Counted from the stretch's first letter, positions 23,465-32,761 are shown. The stretch: 64,000 nt of DNA from Candidatus Accumulibacter sp. ACC003 (GCF_907163085.1 NZ_CAJQTX010000001.1:451001-515000), one strand, 5' to 3'. The notes: generated from the letters alone by a model not told the origin. A program made the numbers and translations.

Positions 23465-26206
23465 TCAAGTCGACGGCTGACCCAGTAGTTCCCGCCGTAG
23501 CGAGTGAAATCTTTCCAGCACCTCGTCGTCTCCGTGGCCCATCTCGCCGAGCAGGACAACGTAGTTGCGCATTGCGGTCTGCGAATTCGGATGCTCCGCA
23601 CCCAGGCTTGCAACGACGATGGCCAGCGCCCGGCGCATGAGCGGCTCAGCCTCGGCTAGGCGCTTGGTGTCCTGGAGCAATTGCGCCAGGTTGTTGAGGT
23701 CCCGGGAAACATCGGGATGCTCGGCGCCGAAACTTTGCTCGTCGATTGCCAGCGCCCGGCGCATGAGCGGCTCGGCCTCGGCTAGGCGCTTGGTGGCATG
23801 GAGCAATCCCGCCAGGTTGTTGAGGTCGATGGCAACGTGGGGATGTTCGGCGCCCAAGCTCCTCTCGTCGATGGCCAGCGCCCGGCGCATGAGCGGCTCG
23901 GCCTCGGCCAGGCGCTTGGTGGTTTTGAGCAATTGCGCCAGGTTGTTGAGGTCGATGGCAACGTCGGGATGCTCGACGCCGAAGCTTTCCTCGTCGATGG
24001 CCAGCGCCCGGCGCATGAGCGGCTCGGCCTCGGCCAGGCGCTTGGTGGCGTGGAGCAATGCCGCCAGGTTGTTGACGTCGCGGGCGACGTGGGGATGCTC
24101 GGCGCCGAAGCTTTGCTCGTCGATGGCCAGCGCCCGGCGCATGAGCGGCTCGGCGTCGGCGAAGCGGTTGGTGTCCTGGAGCAAGTGCGCCAGGTTGTTG
24201 AGGTCGCGGGCGACGTTGGGATGCTCAGCGCCAAAGCTTTGCTCGTCGATGGCCAGCGCGCGGCGCATGAGCGGCTCGGCGTCGGCCAGGCGGTTGGTGG
24301 CCTGGAGCAATTGCGCCAGGTTGTTGAGGTCGCGGGCCACGTCGGGATGCTCGGCGCCGAGGCTTTGCTCGTCGATCGCCAGCGCCCGGCGCATGAGCGG
24401 CTCGGCCTCGGCGTGCAGGGCCTTGTTGAGTAGCAAGAGTCCGGCCTGATTCATGAGCCTCGCGGTCGGCGCGGCGATGCCCGCCTCATCGCCATGGCCG
24501 GCGACGGCACGGGCGTGCGGCAGCAGCGGATCGAGCACCGGCCAATCCCGCACGTCTCGCGGATCGCCGACGAAGGCGTCGTTGATCCAGCCAAGCGCTT
24601 CGCCGAGCGTCGCCGCCGCCGCGCCACGACGCGTCACCTCCTGCACCAGGCGATGCACGGTGAAGCTCGCCGTCTCGTCGGCGCGGGTCACCAGCGAGTA
24701 CGACTCCAGCTCCGCTAGGGCGGCGTAGGCATCGTCCTCTGCCGCAGCCCCCGCTGCCGCCACGTCCAGCAAAGATTCCGGAATCGGCGCGGCCGCCAGC
24801 CAGGCCAGCCGGCGCAGCAGCCGCCGCGCCGGCTCGCCGAGCTGCTCGAAGGAAGTCTGCCAGGTGACCGCGACGCTCCTGGGATACTTCATCAGGCGCG
24901 CGTCGTGCCACGCGAGCACCTTGTCGCGCTGGCCACGCCATTCCAGCAGATAGCCGGCCAGAGTGAGGCGGCGCTGCGCGATGTAGGCGGCGGCCTGTTC
25001 CAGGGCCAGCGCGAGCCCGCCCAGTTCCGCGGCCAGGCTGCGGGCCTGGGCGGCATCGTCGGCCTGCTGGCGGCGCCGCGCGTCAGTGCGCGCCAGCAGG
25101 AACGCGACCGCGGCGGGCTCCTCCAGCACGTCGAGCGGTAGCGCCTCGACGCCGCCGCTCCAGTTGCTCAAGCGGCTGGTGATGAGCACGTGCCCGCCGG
25201 GAACTTGCGGCAGCAGCGCTTCGACGGTCTGCGCGGCGGCTTCCGTATCGACGTTGTCCACGATCAGCAGCCAGCCGGGATTGCGCTGCAGCCAGGTGAG
25301 CACGGCGCTGACCTGCGCGGCTTCCTGCGTCACCCGATTTTCCGGCAGGTCGAGGAGCGCCGGCGCACACAAGGCGGCCAGGTTACGCGACAGTGTTTCG
25401 GCGCCGTCGGCGCCGACCAGGAGCAATGCGCTGTAGTCATCGACGTGCCGCCAGGCGTACTCGACGGCCAGCCGCGTCTTGCCCACCCCGCCGAGTCCGT
25501 GCAGCGCTCTGCCGACGATCGCGCTGGCGCCGGTCGCCAGGGCATTCGTCAGGCTGATGCACAAGTCGTCGAGCATGGCGGCGCGTCCCTTGAAGAGATC
25601 GCCGAGGCTGGGGTAGGGCAGGTGGATGACGCGCCGCGCCAATCCCGCGGCGACGAAGAGGTCGAAGAGCCTGGAGCGCAGGACCTCGATCGCCAGGAGC
25701 TCGGGGCTGGTGAAGCGGGGGCCGGGATAACGTTCCACCGCGGCCAGGCGCTGCAAATGCGCGTCCTGGGCGGCACGCTGTTCGGCGATCATTTGGTACC
25801 CCTCACCCCGCGGCGCGCCGTCCGCGGGCGCGGCGATGATCAGCGGCTTGCCGTGGTACAGCGCCAGCCACGCCTCCCACTGAGTGTAGGAAAGCGCTGG
25901 CGCGCCGGGCTGCAGGAAGGGAAGCAGCGGCGGCAGCTTCTCGCCGAGGTCAGGATAGCGACTGCGGATCAGCGTCAGCGACGGCGCCAACGCCAGCGCC
26001 CCGGTCATGTCGCCGACCAGATGGATGACCGCAGCGCAGTGCCGGATGTAGTCGTCCAGCAGGTCGAGCGTCGCGCTGCCGCTGACGATGAAATCCTCCT
26101 GCACGGCCACCGAGACATTCGGGCGCGTGAGCTCGTGGCGCAGCACGTCGCGGTAACCGCGGAATTCAGCGCTGACGGCCGAGAGGAAGAGCTGTAGGTG
26201 GGCCAT
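23465..26206 (-). CDS. STAND protein: DUF4062, NB-ARC-like NTPase and seven TPRs
   Basis: A 913-residue signal-transduction NTPase. Residues about 1-110 are DUF4062-like (LQLFLSAVSAEFRGYRDVLR, QEDFIVSG, DYIRHCAAVIHLVGD). Around 235-250 is a Walker A (GLGGVGKTRLA), about 70 residues later a Walker B (GWLLIVDNVD), then a winged-helix-like region. The C-terminal third (about 595-905) is seven tandem 42-residue kinesin-light-chain-type TPRs built on AEPLMRRALAIDEQS and LGAEHPDVARDLNNLAQLL. The start ATG 26206 begins the DUF4062 domain directly. Proteins of this design are candidates for immune or regulated-death sensors, with the TPRs binding the trigger. No obvious separate effector gene is adjacent. 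Confidence 0.85.
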   Translation of the reverse strand: MAHLQLFLSAVSAEFRGYRDVLRHELTRPNVSVAVQEDFIVSGSATLDLLDDYIRHCAAVIHLVGDMTGALALAPSLTLIRSRYPDLGEKLPPLLPFLQPGAPALSYTQWEAWLALYHGKPLIIAAPADGAPRGEGYQMIAEQRAAQDAHLQRLAAVERYPGPRFTSPELLAIEVLRSRLFDLFVAAGLARRVIHLPYPSLGDLFKGRAAMLDDLCISLTNALATGASAIVGRALHGLGGVGKTRLAVEYAWRHVDDYSALLLVGADGAETLSRNLAALCAPALLDLPENRVTQEAAQVSAVLTWLQRNPGWLLIVDNVDTEAAAQTVEALLPQVPGGHVLITSRLSNWSGGVEALPLDVLEEPAAVAFLLARTDARRRQQADDAAQARSLAAELGGLALALEQAAAYIAQRRLTLAGYLLEWRGQRDKVLAWHDARLMKYPRSVAVTWQTSFEQLGEPARRLLRRLAWLAAAPIPESLLDVAAAGAAAEDDAYAALAELESYSLVTRADETASFTVHRLVQEVTRRGAAAATLGEALGWINDAFVGDPRDVRDWPVLDPLLPHARAVAGHGDEAGIAAPTARLMNQAGLLLLNKALHAEAEPLMRRALAIDEQSLGAEHPDVARDLNNLAQLLQATNRLADAEPLMRRALAIDEQSFGAEHPNVARDLNNLAHLLQDTNRFADAEPLMRRALAIDEQSFGAEHPHVARDVNNLAALLHATKRLAEAEPLMRRALAIDEESFGVEHPDVAIDLNNLAQLLKTTKRLAEAEPLMRRALAIDERSLGAEHPHVAIDLNNLAGLLHATKRLAEAEPLMRRALAIDEQSFGAEHPDVSRDLNNLAQLLQDTKRLAEAEPLMRRALAIVVASLGAEHPNSQTAMRNYVVLLGEMGHGDDEVLERFHSLRRELLGQPST
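23570..24440. repeat. 126-bp tandem repeats inside the STAND gene
   Basis: About seven copies of a 126-bp unit encode the TPRs. The core coding for the AEPLMRRALAI block is almost base-identical in every copy, which points to recent duplication or gene conversion and makes copy number prone to change. Confidence 0.85.
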
Positions 26207-26534
26207 GGTCGGGTTCCCTGGGTTGCTGGTCCTTATTCGTTCATCGCCCATCGCATCGACGCTGCAAGCGCGGGCGTCGATGCCATCGCGGACGTCGCTC
26301 GCGAGGAACTGGCCGCATTATCAGGGTATGACCGACAGACGTCGAGAAGTCCCCCAAGCCGATCGTCACCTCGAGATCGCGCACTGATTACCTTCGACGG
26401 GTGACCGCTAACTGAAGAACACTATTCACCCTTTGCGACCCTGATCAGCCCTTGGAATTTGAGGAAACGAACGGTCGAGCGCTTTGTCAATGGCAAGCGC
26501 TTGCCAAGCTAGCCGCCTATAGCCGGGACGGTCC
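26207..26534. other. Spacer between STAND and ankyrin-like genes
   Basis: About 330 bp with no supported gene. The genes on both sides are read on the minus strand, so the STAND gene may have its own promoter here; none could be assigned. Confidence 0.4.
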
Positions 26535-29111
26535 TTACTTTTCCCTGGGTACGCAGACTTGCTTCAACGCCGTAGAAAAGCGGCAGGCCAATACTTCTTT
26601 CCCTTTTCTTTCGGCGGTGTTCTGCAAACTTCTCAGGTACTCTGGACCTACCTCGATAATCGGCCGCCAGTCCTCGAGCGGCAGCCAGTCAACAAGACTG
26701 TCCAACATCTGTGATTCTAGAGCCGCCCCAAGTAAAGGGCGGTCTCTAAACAACCATGCCGCACGGCGACGTTTCTCAGCCAGAGAAAGTTGGGAAGCGG
26801 ACAGCGCCGACAATGCTTCCGCTAGCCAATGAGGAAAAATGCCCTCCGCCTTCATGGCGCGCAAGACCTCTGGTTTGAAGTCGAGGAGTGCGTTGACGAA
26901 AGCCTGGCGCTCGGCATTCCAGTGCGTGTCGGCAAAAGAGCCCATTGCGCGACCCCTCTCCGGGTAGACCCGATTGACGGAATCTTCCAGTGGCGGCGGG
27001 GCGCCAAGGCACGCCAGCGGTTCCATGCCCTTGCACTGACCAAGCAGCGCGGCCATCGCCGGATGGGTTTTCTGCAAAGCACGTAGCGTGGCCGCTTGTC
27101 CGTTGTCTGCCGCAAAGCGAAATAGCGCCGGTGGCGTTTCACGGCAGGTACCCAATGATTCGTTGCCGCCCAGCCAATAGTGCTCGCCATCGTTGGTATC
27201 GCGAATCAGCATCATGCGTCCAGGGAAAGGCAGGCCTTCCTGAAAGACTGAATTAATCTGCTCGCCAGATAATCGCCAAATCGACGTCGTGTAGACACCG
27301 TCGGCACATGGCGTAAATCGCTGAGAGCCTTCAAAGCTGTCGTCTTCAACGGACAACCTTCCTCCCGCGTGGCCTCCCCAGGTGAGCACGGCACAATTCT
27401 GCTCGCCTGGAATTGCGACGGCCACTACCCCTTCGATAGAGACGGGCTCGCGTTCCTTAATTGGCAGTGAGTGCAAACCCGCCAGTTTTCGCCGCCACGC
27501 GGCAGTCGGCCGAAAGGCGCATTGCCGTTCTTCCAGTACGAAGCGCCCGGCCGCCACAGCCAATGGTGGTTCTACCCAAGCGCGGCTCAATACGGTTTGC
27601 CGAATCTCGTCTGGCATTTCGTACCAACACGACGCTTCCATGGCGTATGGCCGCTCCGGCGATGTTGCGGCAGTAGTCAAGGGCAGCGCTTTTTCGATGA
27701 TCAAACGATCAACGCAGTAGTAGTTCGAGTCATCGACCACGGGTCGGAACAGCAGCTCATGGCTTCTCGGGCCCCATTCGGGGAGGATGGACACTATCTT
27801 CGGCCAGAATGCATCGATAAGTTCCGCACTGTTTCTGTCGATCCACCAGCGCAGTTCCTCGCTGCTCGGTCGATAGCCAAGCTCTAGCAAAGTCAAGCGA
27901 TGGACCTGTGGTACGAACATCCACAATCTTCCCTGCATAGCATTCGGAAGAGGGGGGCGTAAGAGCGCCAGCAGTTCTCCCCATGCGGCGGCGAGCTCTG
28001 GGTCGTTTTCCTGCTGATCAAACGAATGTGCGTCCAAGAGCACCGCCGTCAACAGAGCCTCTGGCTCGCGAACCGGCAAATCGCCCCAGCGAGCCATCGC
28101 CACCGCACGATCTCTCGCTGGTAAATGAGACAACCATTGCCACCACATCGAGAGTACCTGCTCGTCCTTGAATGCTTCCTGCAATGCCAATGCCGGTATG
28201 CGCTCGAGAAGCGTGTAGGTGTCTGATTCATTCGCCGAGCGGTATAGGTTTTTACTTAATACCTTCGCAAGCACAGCGGTAGTGAAAGCAGCGTCGTTCC
28301 ACGGGCGACGTATCCGCAGCCGGAATAGGCGATCCACCTCGTCGACCGAATCGACCTGAGCGATCAAGGAGAGAAAAATGGGGTTTGGCAAGCGTCGATC
28401 GGCGATCTCGAAGTCCTCGTCCAGCGAATCAACCCTGGCCCTGAGTACCCGCTCCGGGTCCTCCGCCGTCAACGCGCGAATCAGGCGTGCATTGCCGGCG
28501 ACGAGCGCATCATCCAAGAGAAGTTGGCGATTTTTTCCTGCCGGTACGGGTACGCGTGCGGTGATCAGTTGCTTAAGGCTCTCGTCCGAGTTGTTGGCCA
28601 AGGCCGCTTTCCAGGCTCGGTATACGCCCGACCGATGTGCATCGCGAACGCCAGGCTTCCTGACCAGAAGGTCAAAAACCGCCTGCTGCCGGTAGATAAG
28701 CGCCAGTTCAAGCGCGTCGTGCTCGCCCTCTTGCAAAGGATCGGCACCGTTGGCAAGTAGCCAGGTGGCCGTATCGACCATCCCTGCGCGGATGACGTGA
28801 TGCAACAGGGTGCCGCCATGGCGCATGGCGTTCATATCGGCACCCAGCTCCTTCTGTTGTTGCAGCCAAGCAAGCAGCATCGCCTCGTCATCGTCGCCAT
28901 CGACAACAAACCCCGGAGGTGCGTGGTGCTCCCAGCCCCCCTCCGGTGGCTGGGTTTGAGGAAGGGATAGCAGAGCCTCAAACGCGGCAATGGTGGCTTG
29001 ATTTTCCGCAGCACACGCCGGCCGGGCCAATAGCAGGCTCATGCTGGCCACCACTAGCGCCAGCCCAAACAAGGCCGCGCGTTTGCGACCATCCGAAGAG
29101 GTAAGATTCAT
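26535..29111 (-). CDS. Large exported protein with N-terminal ankyrin-like repeats
   Basis: An 858-residue protein. Residues 1-34 look like a Sec signal peptide (KRAALFGLALVVASMSLLLA, then RPACA before AEN). Residues about 80-220 contain ankyrin-like units (GGTLLHHVIRAGMVDTATWL, then LANGADPL; HDALELALIYRQQAVFDLLV). The remaining 600 residues are not recognised; Trp- and Cys-containing, with several internal ankyrin-like helices (AADNGQAATLRALQKTHPAM). ATG 29111 is taken because it begins the signal peptide; an upstream in-frame extension lacks one. It precedes the STAND gene on the same strand. Function unknown. Confidence 0.7.
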   Translation of the reverse strand: MNLTSSDGRKRAALFGLALVVASMSLLLARPACAAENQATIAAFEALLSLPQTQPPEGGWEHHAPPGFVVDGDDDEAMLLAWLQQQKELGADMNAMRHGGTLLHHVIRAGMVDTATWLLANGADPLQEGEHDALELALIYRQQAVFDLLVRKPGVRDAHRSGVYRAWKAALANNSDESLKQLITARVPVPAGKNRQLLLDDALVAGNARLIRALTAEDPERVLRARVDSLDEDFEIADRRLPNPIFLSLIAQVDSVDEVDRLFRLRIRRPWNDAAFTTAVLAKVLSKNLYRSANESDTYTLLERIPALALQEAFKDEQVLSMWWQWLSHLPARDRAVAMARWGDLPVREPEALLTAVLLDAHSFDQQENDPELAAAWGELLALLRPPLPNAMQGRLWMFVPQVHRLTLLELGYRPSSEELRWWIDRNSAELIDAFWPKIVSILPEWGPRSHELLFRPVVDDSNYYCVDRLIIEKALPLTTAATSPERPYAMEASCWYEMPDEIRQTVLSRAWVEPPLAVAAGRFVLEERQCAFRPTAAWRRKLAGLHSLPIKEREPVSIEGVVAVAIPGEQNCAVLTWGGHAGGRLSVEDDSFEGSQRFTPCADGVYTTSIWRLSGEQINSVFQEGLPFPGRMMLIRDTNDGEHYWLGGNESLGTCRETPPALFRFAADNGQAATLRALQKTHPAMAALLGQCKGMEPLACLGAPPPLEDSVNRVYPERGRAMGSFADTHWNAERQAFVNALLDFKPEVLRAMKAEGIFPHWLAEALSALSASQLSLAEKRRRAAWLFRDRPLLGAALESQMLDSLVDWLPLEDWRPIIEVGPEYLRSLQNTAERKGKEVLACRFSTALKQVCVPREK

Positions 29112-29379
29112 ATTCCATGAATCATAAACCTTGCAAAGCACTTTCCGATAGCGACGTAGAAAACCGGCGGCGAAACGCCGCTTGCGATCAAAGTGGCGGG
29201 GCCAAAAGGTATTTTTAAGATGTCCTTGCACGGCCGTCATGCAGAAAGCGCTTGCGTCTGTTTTCCGGGTAGAACGTTGCACACCCGTTCATCGCCATTG
29301 GCGCCGCCGAGCATTTTCCAGACGCTGCAATCTGTTTCGACCGCTGCCACGCCCTTGTTCGTGCGGCGCTTGTCTCTGA

Positions 29380-29715
29380 CGATTCCGCGAACCCCAGAAC
29401 GACTTTTGCCGGCAGACGCTGATCGTCCTGGCGCAGAACAAGCCGATTATCCCGCGCGAACTCGATCTCGCCGAAGCCGAGCGCGATCGCCACAAGCTCG
29501 ATCTCTGGCGACCGCAGCTGGCCAGCCTGCGGCAGCGGGTGGCGCACGCCGACGACAGCCAAATGGCGCTCGCTAGTGACATCCGGAACGCCGCGCTCGA
29601 GGCTTATGCAATAGCCAAGGTCTTCGGCAAGGGTGCTGGGCTCGATGCCTTGAAGGAAGCGATTGCAGTTCGCAGCAGCCGCAAGCCTAAACCGACCGCG
29701 GTCGCCGCTCGCTGA
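29380..29715 (+). pseudogene. 5'-truncated gene remnant of unknown family
   Basis: An open frame of 111 codons bounded upstream by a stop (29377-29379), with no ATG near its beginning but convincing protein-like composition: NDFCRQTLIVLAQNKPIIPR, ELDLAEAERDRHKLDLWRPQ, AALEAYAIAKVFGKGAGLDA. It ends SSRKPKPTAVAAR at a TGA. It looks like the 3' end of a gene whose start was lost. The family is not recognised. It directly borders the 21-bp repeat array. Confidence 0.5.
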
Positions 29716-29741
29716 GCGCCGCAGCAGCCCTCGCGCTCGGC

Positions 29742-29972
29742 GCGCAAGGCTCGGAGCTTCAGGCGCAAAGCTCCGAGCTTCGGCGGCAAGCCTCAGAGGC
29801 TTGGCCGCAAGCTTCTGAACCTCGGTGTGCAAGCGTCAAAGCCTTGGCCGCAAAGCAAAAAGTCTTGCGCGCAAAGCGTCGATCCTTGGACCAGATGAAA
29901 AATAGCCTCGAGCGCAAGCTTCGCGACCTTGCGCGCAAGGCTCTGAGCTTCGCGCGCAAGGATAAAAGCCTT
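29742..29972. repeat. Array of eleven degenerate 21-bp repeats (7-codon period)
   Basis: Units follow the pattern GCGCAAG-CTC-GAGCTT-GG. In the plus frame each gives a heptad: AQGSELQ, AQSSELR, RQASEAW, PQASEPR, CASVKAL, AAKQKVL, RAKRRSL, DQMKNSL, ERKLRDL, ARKALSF, ARKDKSL. The unit is partly palindromic (CTTGCGCGCAAG), so the minus strand gives similar heptads. No ATG-initiated gene with a ribosome site covers it. It may be the wreck of a coiled-coil gene or a non-coding repeat family. Confidence 0.7.
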
Positions 29973-30005
29973 GAGATGCGAGCCTCGCCGCCTTGCGCGC
30001 AAGTC

Positions 30006-30226
30006 TTTTTGCCTTGCGCGCGAAGCTCAGAGCCTTGCCGGGACACGTCGCCATGACGCCGATCGAGCTAAAAGCTTCGCCGCTACGCTTCTCGGGCTGG
30101 CGAAAGCAGAATAAAGGCTTGCGGGCCAGCCTTTTTGCCTTGCGCGTGAAGTTCAAAGCCTTGCCGGGACACTTCGCCGTGCCGCCGATCGAGCAGCGAG
30201 CTTCGCCGCCAGGCTTCTCGGGCCAA
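30006..30226. repeat. Two copies of a 126-bp tandem unit
   Basis: Positions 30006-30100 and 30132-30226 align without gaps with a little over ten mismatches over 95 bp, at an offset of exactly 126 bp (six 21-bp units). Both copies begin TTTTTGCCTTGCGCG and contain GCCTTGCCGGGACAC and GCCGATCGAGC. It continues the 21-bp array to its left. Nothing else recognisable lies from here to 30660. Confidence 0.75.
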
Positions 30227-30668
30227 CGAGCGCCGATCAAAGGCTCGCCCGAAGTGCAAAGAGGCTTGCCGATCGAGCAAAAAGCCTCGCGCACGCCGAT
30301 CCGAACTATCAGCACCAGCGCCAAGACGCGCTCGTCACGCAGAATCACCGGGCGAACTCGCCGCCAGGCATCGCGATCCTGGCGCTCAGCGCGACCGTTC
30401 CGAGGCCTTGCTCGCGGCGCTGCCGTCCGGCCCGCGTGGCGGCATGGTCGAGATTCGTGCCGCACGCTGCAAGCTCGGCGAGGGCACTCTCGGCCAGTGC
30501 CTGGTGTTCACGCATCCGCAGGCGCCAGGCGCAGCTTTTGCCGTCGAAGGCTCCCCGTCGCGCTTCGCCAGCGCCGCGAGCAGCCGAGCTCCGTTAAAAT
30601 GTCACGATGACCACATACACATCAATCGCCCCCCTCTCCGACAACCGTCACCTACAGGCGCTAGCGCG

Positions 30669-31898
30669 ATGACTCTAGCCGAAAAACGCCGGCAAAAGAC
30701 GCTCGCCAGGAAACGCAAAGGCCACGGCGCCGGCAAGCCTACGCCGCGATCTCGCGAAGCTCGGCCGGTGCCGCAGGCGGCGCTTTTGCCGATCCATGCG
30801 GCTCTCGTGACCCGGGATCTCTTTGCCAAGGGAATCGGCATGGTCGTGCTCGCACGCGCGCTCGCCAACGGCGACGTGGCGCTGGCGGCTTTTATCGTGG
30901 ACGTCTATTGTCTGGGCGTCAAAAGTGCCCGCTTCAGCGTCGTTTCACCAGACCAGTGGGCGGCCCTGGTGCAGCCCTTCGACCTCGAAGATCTCGATCC
31001 AGCCTGCCTGCGCCAGCTGATCGAGGGCGCGGTCGCCTACGCCAGAGATCTTGGCTTCGCAGCGCCTGCCGAATACGCCGCTGCCGCCGCGCTTTTCGGC
31101 AACATCGACGCCGCCGCGTGTCCGCGGCACTACACCTACGGCAAGGATGGCAAGCCGCTGTATGTGAGTGGCGCTGAAGACACGCCAGCGCAGTCGCAAC
31201 ACATCCTGGAAACGCTGAGCAGGCGGCTGGGTGCGCAAGGCTTCCACTTCCAGACCGCTGTGCACCATGCGCAGGCGAGCCTTGGCGGTAAGCTGGTGGG
31301 GCCGGTGACGCTGTGCAGCTACGAAATCACCGACCAGCCAATTGCCGACGCCGCCTTCGATCGACTGCCCGCCGAGGTGCAGGAACAAATCAACGCGCTC
31401 TACCCCAGGGTCATGAAGAGCCGCCCAAGCGCGGCGCTGGCCGAGGTGCGAGTGCTGATCACGCAGCATCCCGAAATTACCCAGCTGCACAACTACCTGT
31501 ACGCGGCTTACCACAACATGGGTGAGCACGCCGAGGCGGCGCGCGTCGTCGAGGAGACGGTGCGGCGTTTTCCCGATTATCTGTTCGGCCGTATCGCCTG
31601 GGCCGAAAGCTGTCTGAAACGCGGCGAAGCGGCGAAGATCGCCGAGATCTTCGAGAACAAGTTCGATCTCGGACTGCTCTACCCCGAGCGCGTGCGCTTC
31701 CACGTCACGGAGGCATTGGGCTTCCACAGTATCGTCGCGCGCTACTTTCACGCCCAGGGCGAGCACGAGCTGGCGCAGAAATCCTATGAGCTGATGTGCG
31801 AAATTGACCCCAGGCACCCGAACACCAGGCTGGTCGCTGCTGTCCTGCACCCATCACTCCTTGGCGCGTGGCTGCGAAAACGGCTGCTGCAGCCGTGA
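30669..31898 (+). CDS. Hypothetical protein with TPR-like C-terminus
   Basis: A 409-residue protein of unknown function. It begins with a very basic stretch (MTLAEKRRQKTLARKRKGHG). A middle domain has LARALANGDVALAAFIVDVY and CLGVKSARF. A C-terminal region of paired helices reads like TPRs (LHNYLYAAYHNMGEHAEAAR, FPDYLFGRIAWAESCLKRGE). ATG 30669 is taken because the upstream extension is repeat-derived sequence. It lies just before the cas1 remnant but resembles no cas family known to me. Similar basic-tail proteins occur in many proteobacteria without assigned role. Confidence 0.65.
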   Translation: MTLAEKRRQKTLARKRKGHGAGKPTPRSREARPVPQAALLPIHAALVTRDLFAKGIGMVVLARALANGDVALAAFIVDVYCLGVKSARFSVVSPDQWAALVQPFDLEDLDPACLRQLIEGAVAYARDLGFAAPAEYAAAAALFGNIDAAACPRHYTYGKDGKPLYVSGAEDTPAQSQHILETLSRRLGAQGFHFQTAVHHAQASLGGKLVGPVTLCSYEITDQPIADAAFDRLPAEVQEQINALYPRVMKSRPSAALAEVRVLITQHPEITQLHNYLYAAYHNMGEHAEAARVVEETVRRFPDYLFGRIAWAESCLKRGEAAKIAEIFENKFDLGLLYPERVRFHVTEALGFHSIVARYFHAQGEHELAQKSYELMCEIDPRHPNTRLVAAVLHPSLLGAWLRKRLLQP

Positions 31899-32142
31899 AA
31901 GCCCGGGGCGCGCGCCTTGTTCGGCCATGGCTAGCGCCTTGCGCCTGCCCGCCGCGGGGGCGTTCTCGGGAGAGGGGATGAAAGCACGGCCACTGACTGA
32001 CCGAGCCGCGGCATGACCACCGGTCTGCATCGTCACTTTGCAACACGGCCGCTCGTCGCCCGGCTGGATCGATGGCGCTTGCCGGTGGTGTTCTAGCAGC
32101 TGCTGACGCGGCTTACCGAACGCGGCCTTACCCACACCTGGC
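31899..32142 (+). other. Degraded sequence upstream of the cas1 fragment
   Basis: An ATG at 32013 opens a short frame (HFATRPLVARLDRWRLPVVF) that hits TAG at 32094 and continues in frame as QLLTRLTERGLTHTW. This could be decayed coding sequence from the missing 5' part of the adaptation module, but no family was recognised. Confidence 0.3.
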
Positions 32143-32478
32143 GTGCCTGCACGCCGCCACCACCTGGCGCTGGCCTCCGAGCTGATGGGGGAGCTCCGCG
32201 CTCTGGTTGTCGACGCGGTGATTCTCAAACGGCTGCACCGTAAGTGCATCGTGGCAAGCGACTTCGTCGGCGGTGCCGCCGGCGAAGCCTGCCGAATTGG
32301 TCTGCGCGTGCGCAAGGCCTACCTCGTCGAGCTCGAAGCCAAGCTGCCGAGCGAGGTGAGCCATCCGCTGGGCGGGCCGGGCGGCGACTACCGGCGGGCG
32401 ATGCGTGCGCAGGTCGCGCACTGGATCCAGGTCCTGCAAGGCGAGGCGCCGGTGTATCGGCCTTTCCTGCCGCGCTGA
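32143..32478 (+). pseudogene. cas1: cas1 3' fragment
   Basis: About 110 codons match only the C-terminal lobe of the CRISPR integrase Cas1: LALASELMGELRALVVDAVI, the SDFVGG turn, a KAYLVELEAKL helix, SHPLGGPGGDYRRAMRAQV and APVYRPFLPR, the typical end. The N-terminal beta domain and the first catalytic Glu are absent. The usual LALDLMEEFR acidic position reads SELMGELR, so the metal-binding Asp is replaced by Glu. The stop is one base before cas2 (TGATATG). It can hardly be an active integrase alone. Confidence 0.8.
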
Positions 32479-32479
32479 T

Positions 32480-32761
32480 ATGCGACTCTGGGTGATTGCC
32501 TACGACATCGCCGACGACCGGCGGCGGCGCGAGCTCGCGCGACTGCTCGGCCGGCAGGCCGAGCGCGTGCAGGAGAGTGTCTTCGAAGGCTGGTTCGGCG
32601 GCGCTGAGGTGAATGCGCTGCTCGCCGAAGTGGCGGCGCTGATCGAACCGGGCGTCGACGCCGTCCGCGCCTATCCGCTGGCGATGCGCCATCCTTCCCG
32701 GCGCGCAATGCTCGGTGAGCAACCGGGCGCCGCGCTGCCGGCCGATTACTGGATTGCCTGA
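32480..32761 (+). CDS. cas2: Cas2, first tandem copy
   Basis: A 93-residue ferredoxin-fold Cas2 protein, the structural partner of the Cas1 integrase. It starts LWVIAYDIADDRRRREL with the conserved Asp after the first strand, followed by VQESVFEGWF, the family signature. Length is normal. Its stop overlaps the start of the next cas2 (TGATG). No CRISPR array is present in the window. Confidence 0.9.
   Translation: MRLWVIAYDIADDRRRRELARLLGRQAERVQESVFEGWFGGAEVNALLAEVAALIEPGVDAVRAYPLAMRHPSRRAMLGEQPGAALPADYWIA

Noticed and set aside
23570-24440. CRISPR-like or non-coding tandem repeat
   Set aside because: The 126-bp period is 42 codons and translates into canonical TPRs in the frame of the STAND gene.
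29182-29379. Short plus-strand frame upstream of the gene remnant
   Set aside because: Cys/Arg-rich noise that ends at the stop just before the real remnant frame and shares no similarity with it.
29742-30226. CRISPR array
   Set aside because: Repeats are contiguous at 21 bp without spacers and are degenerate; they do not fit a repeat-spacer pattern even though cas genes are near.
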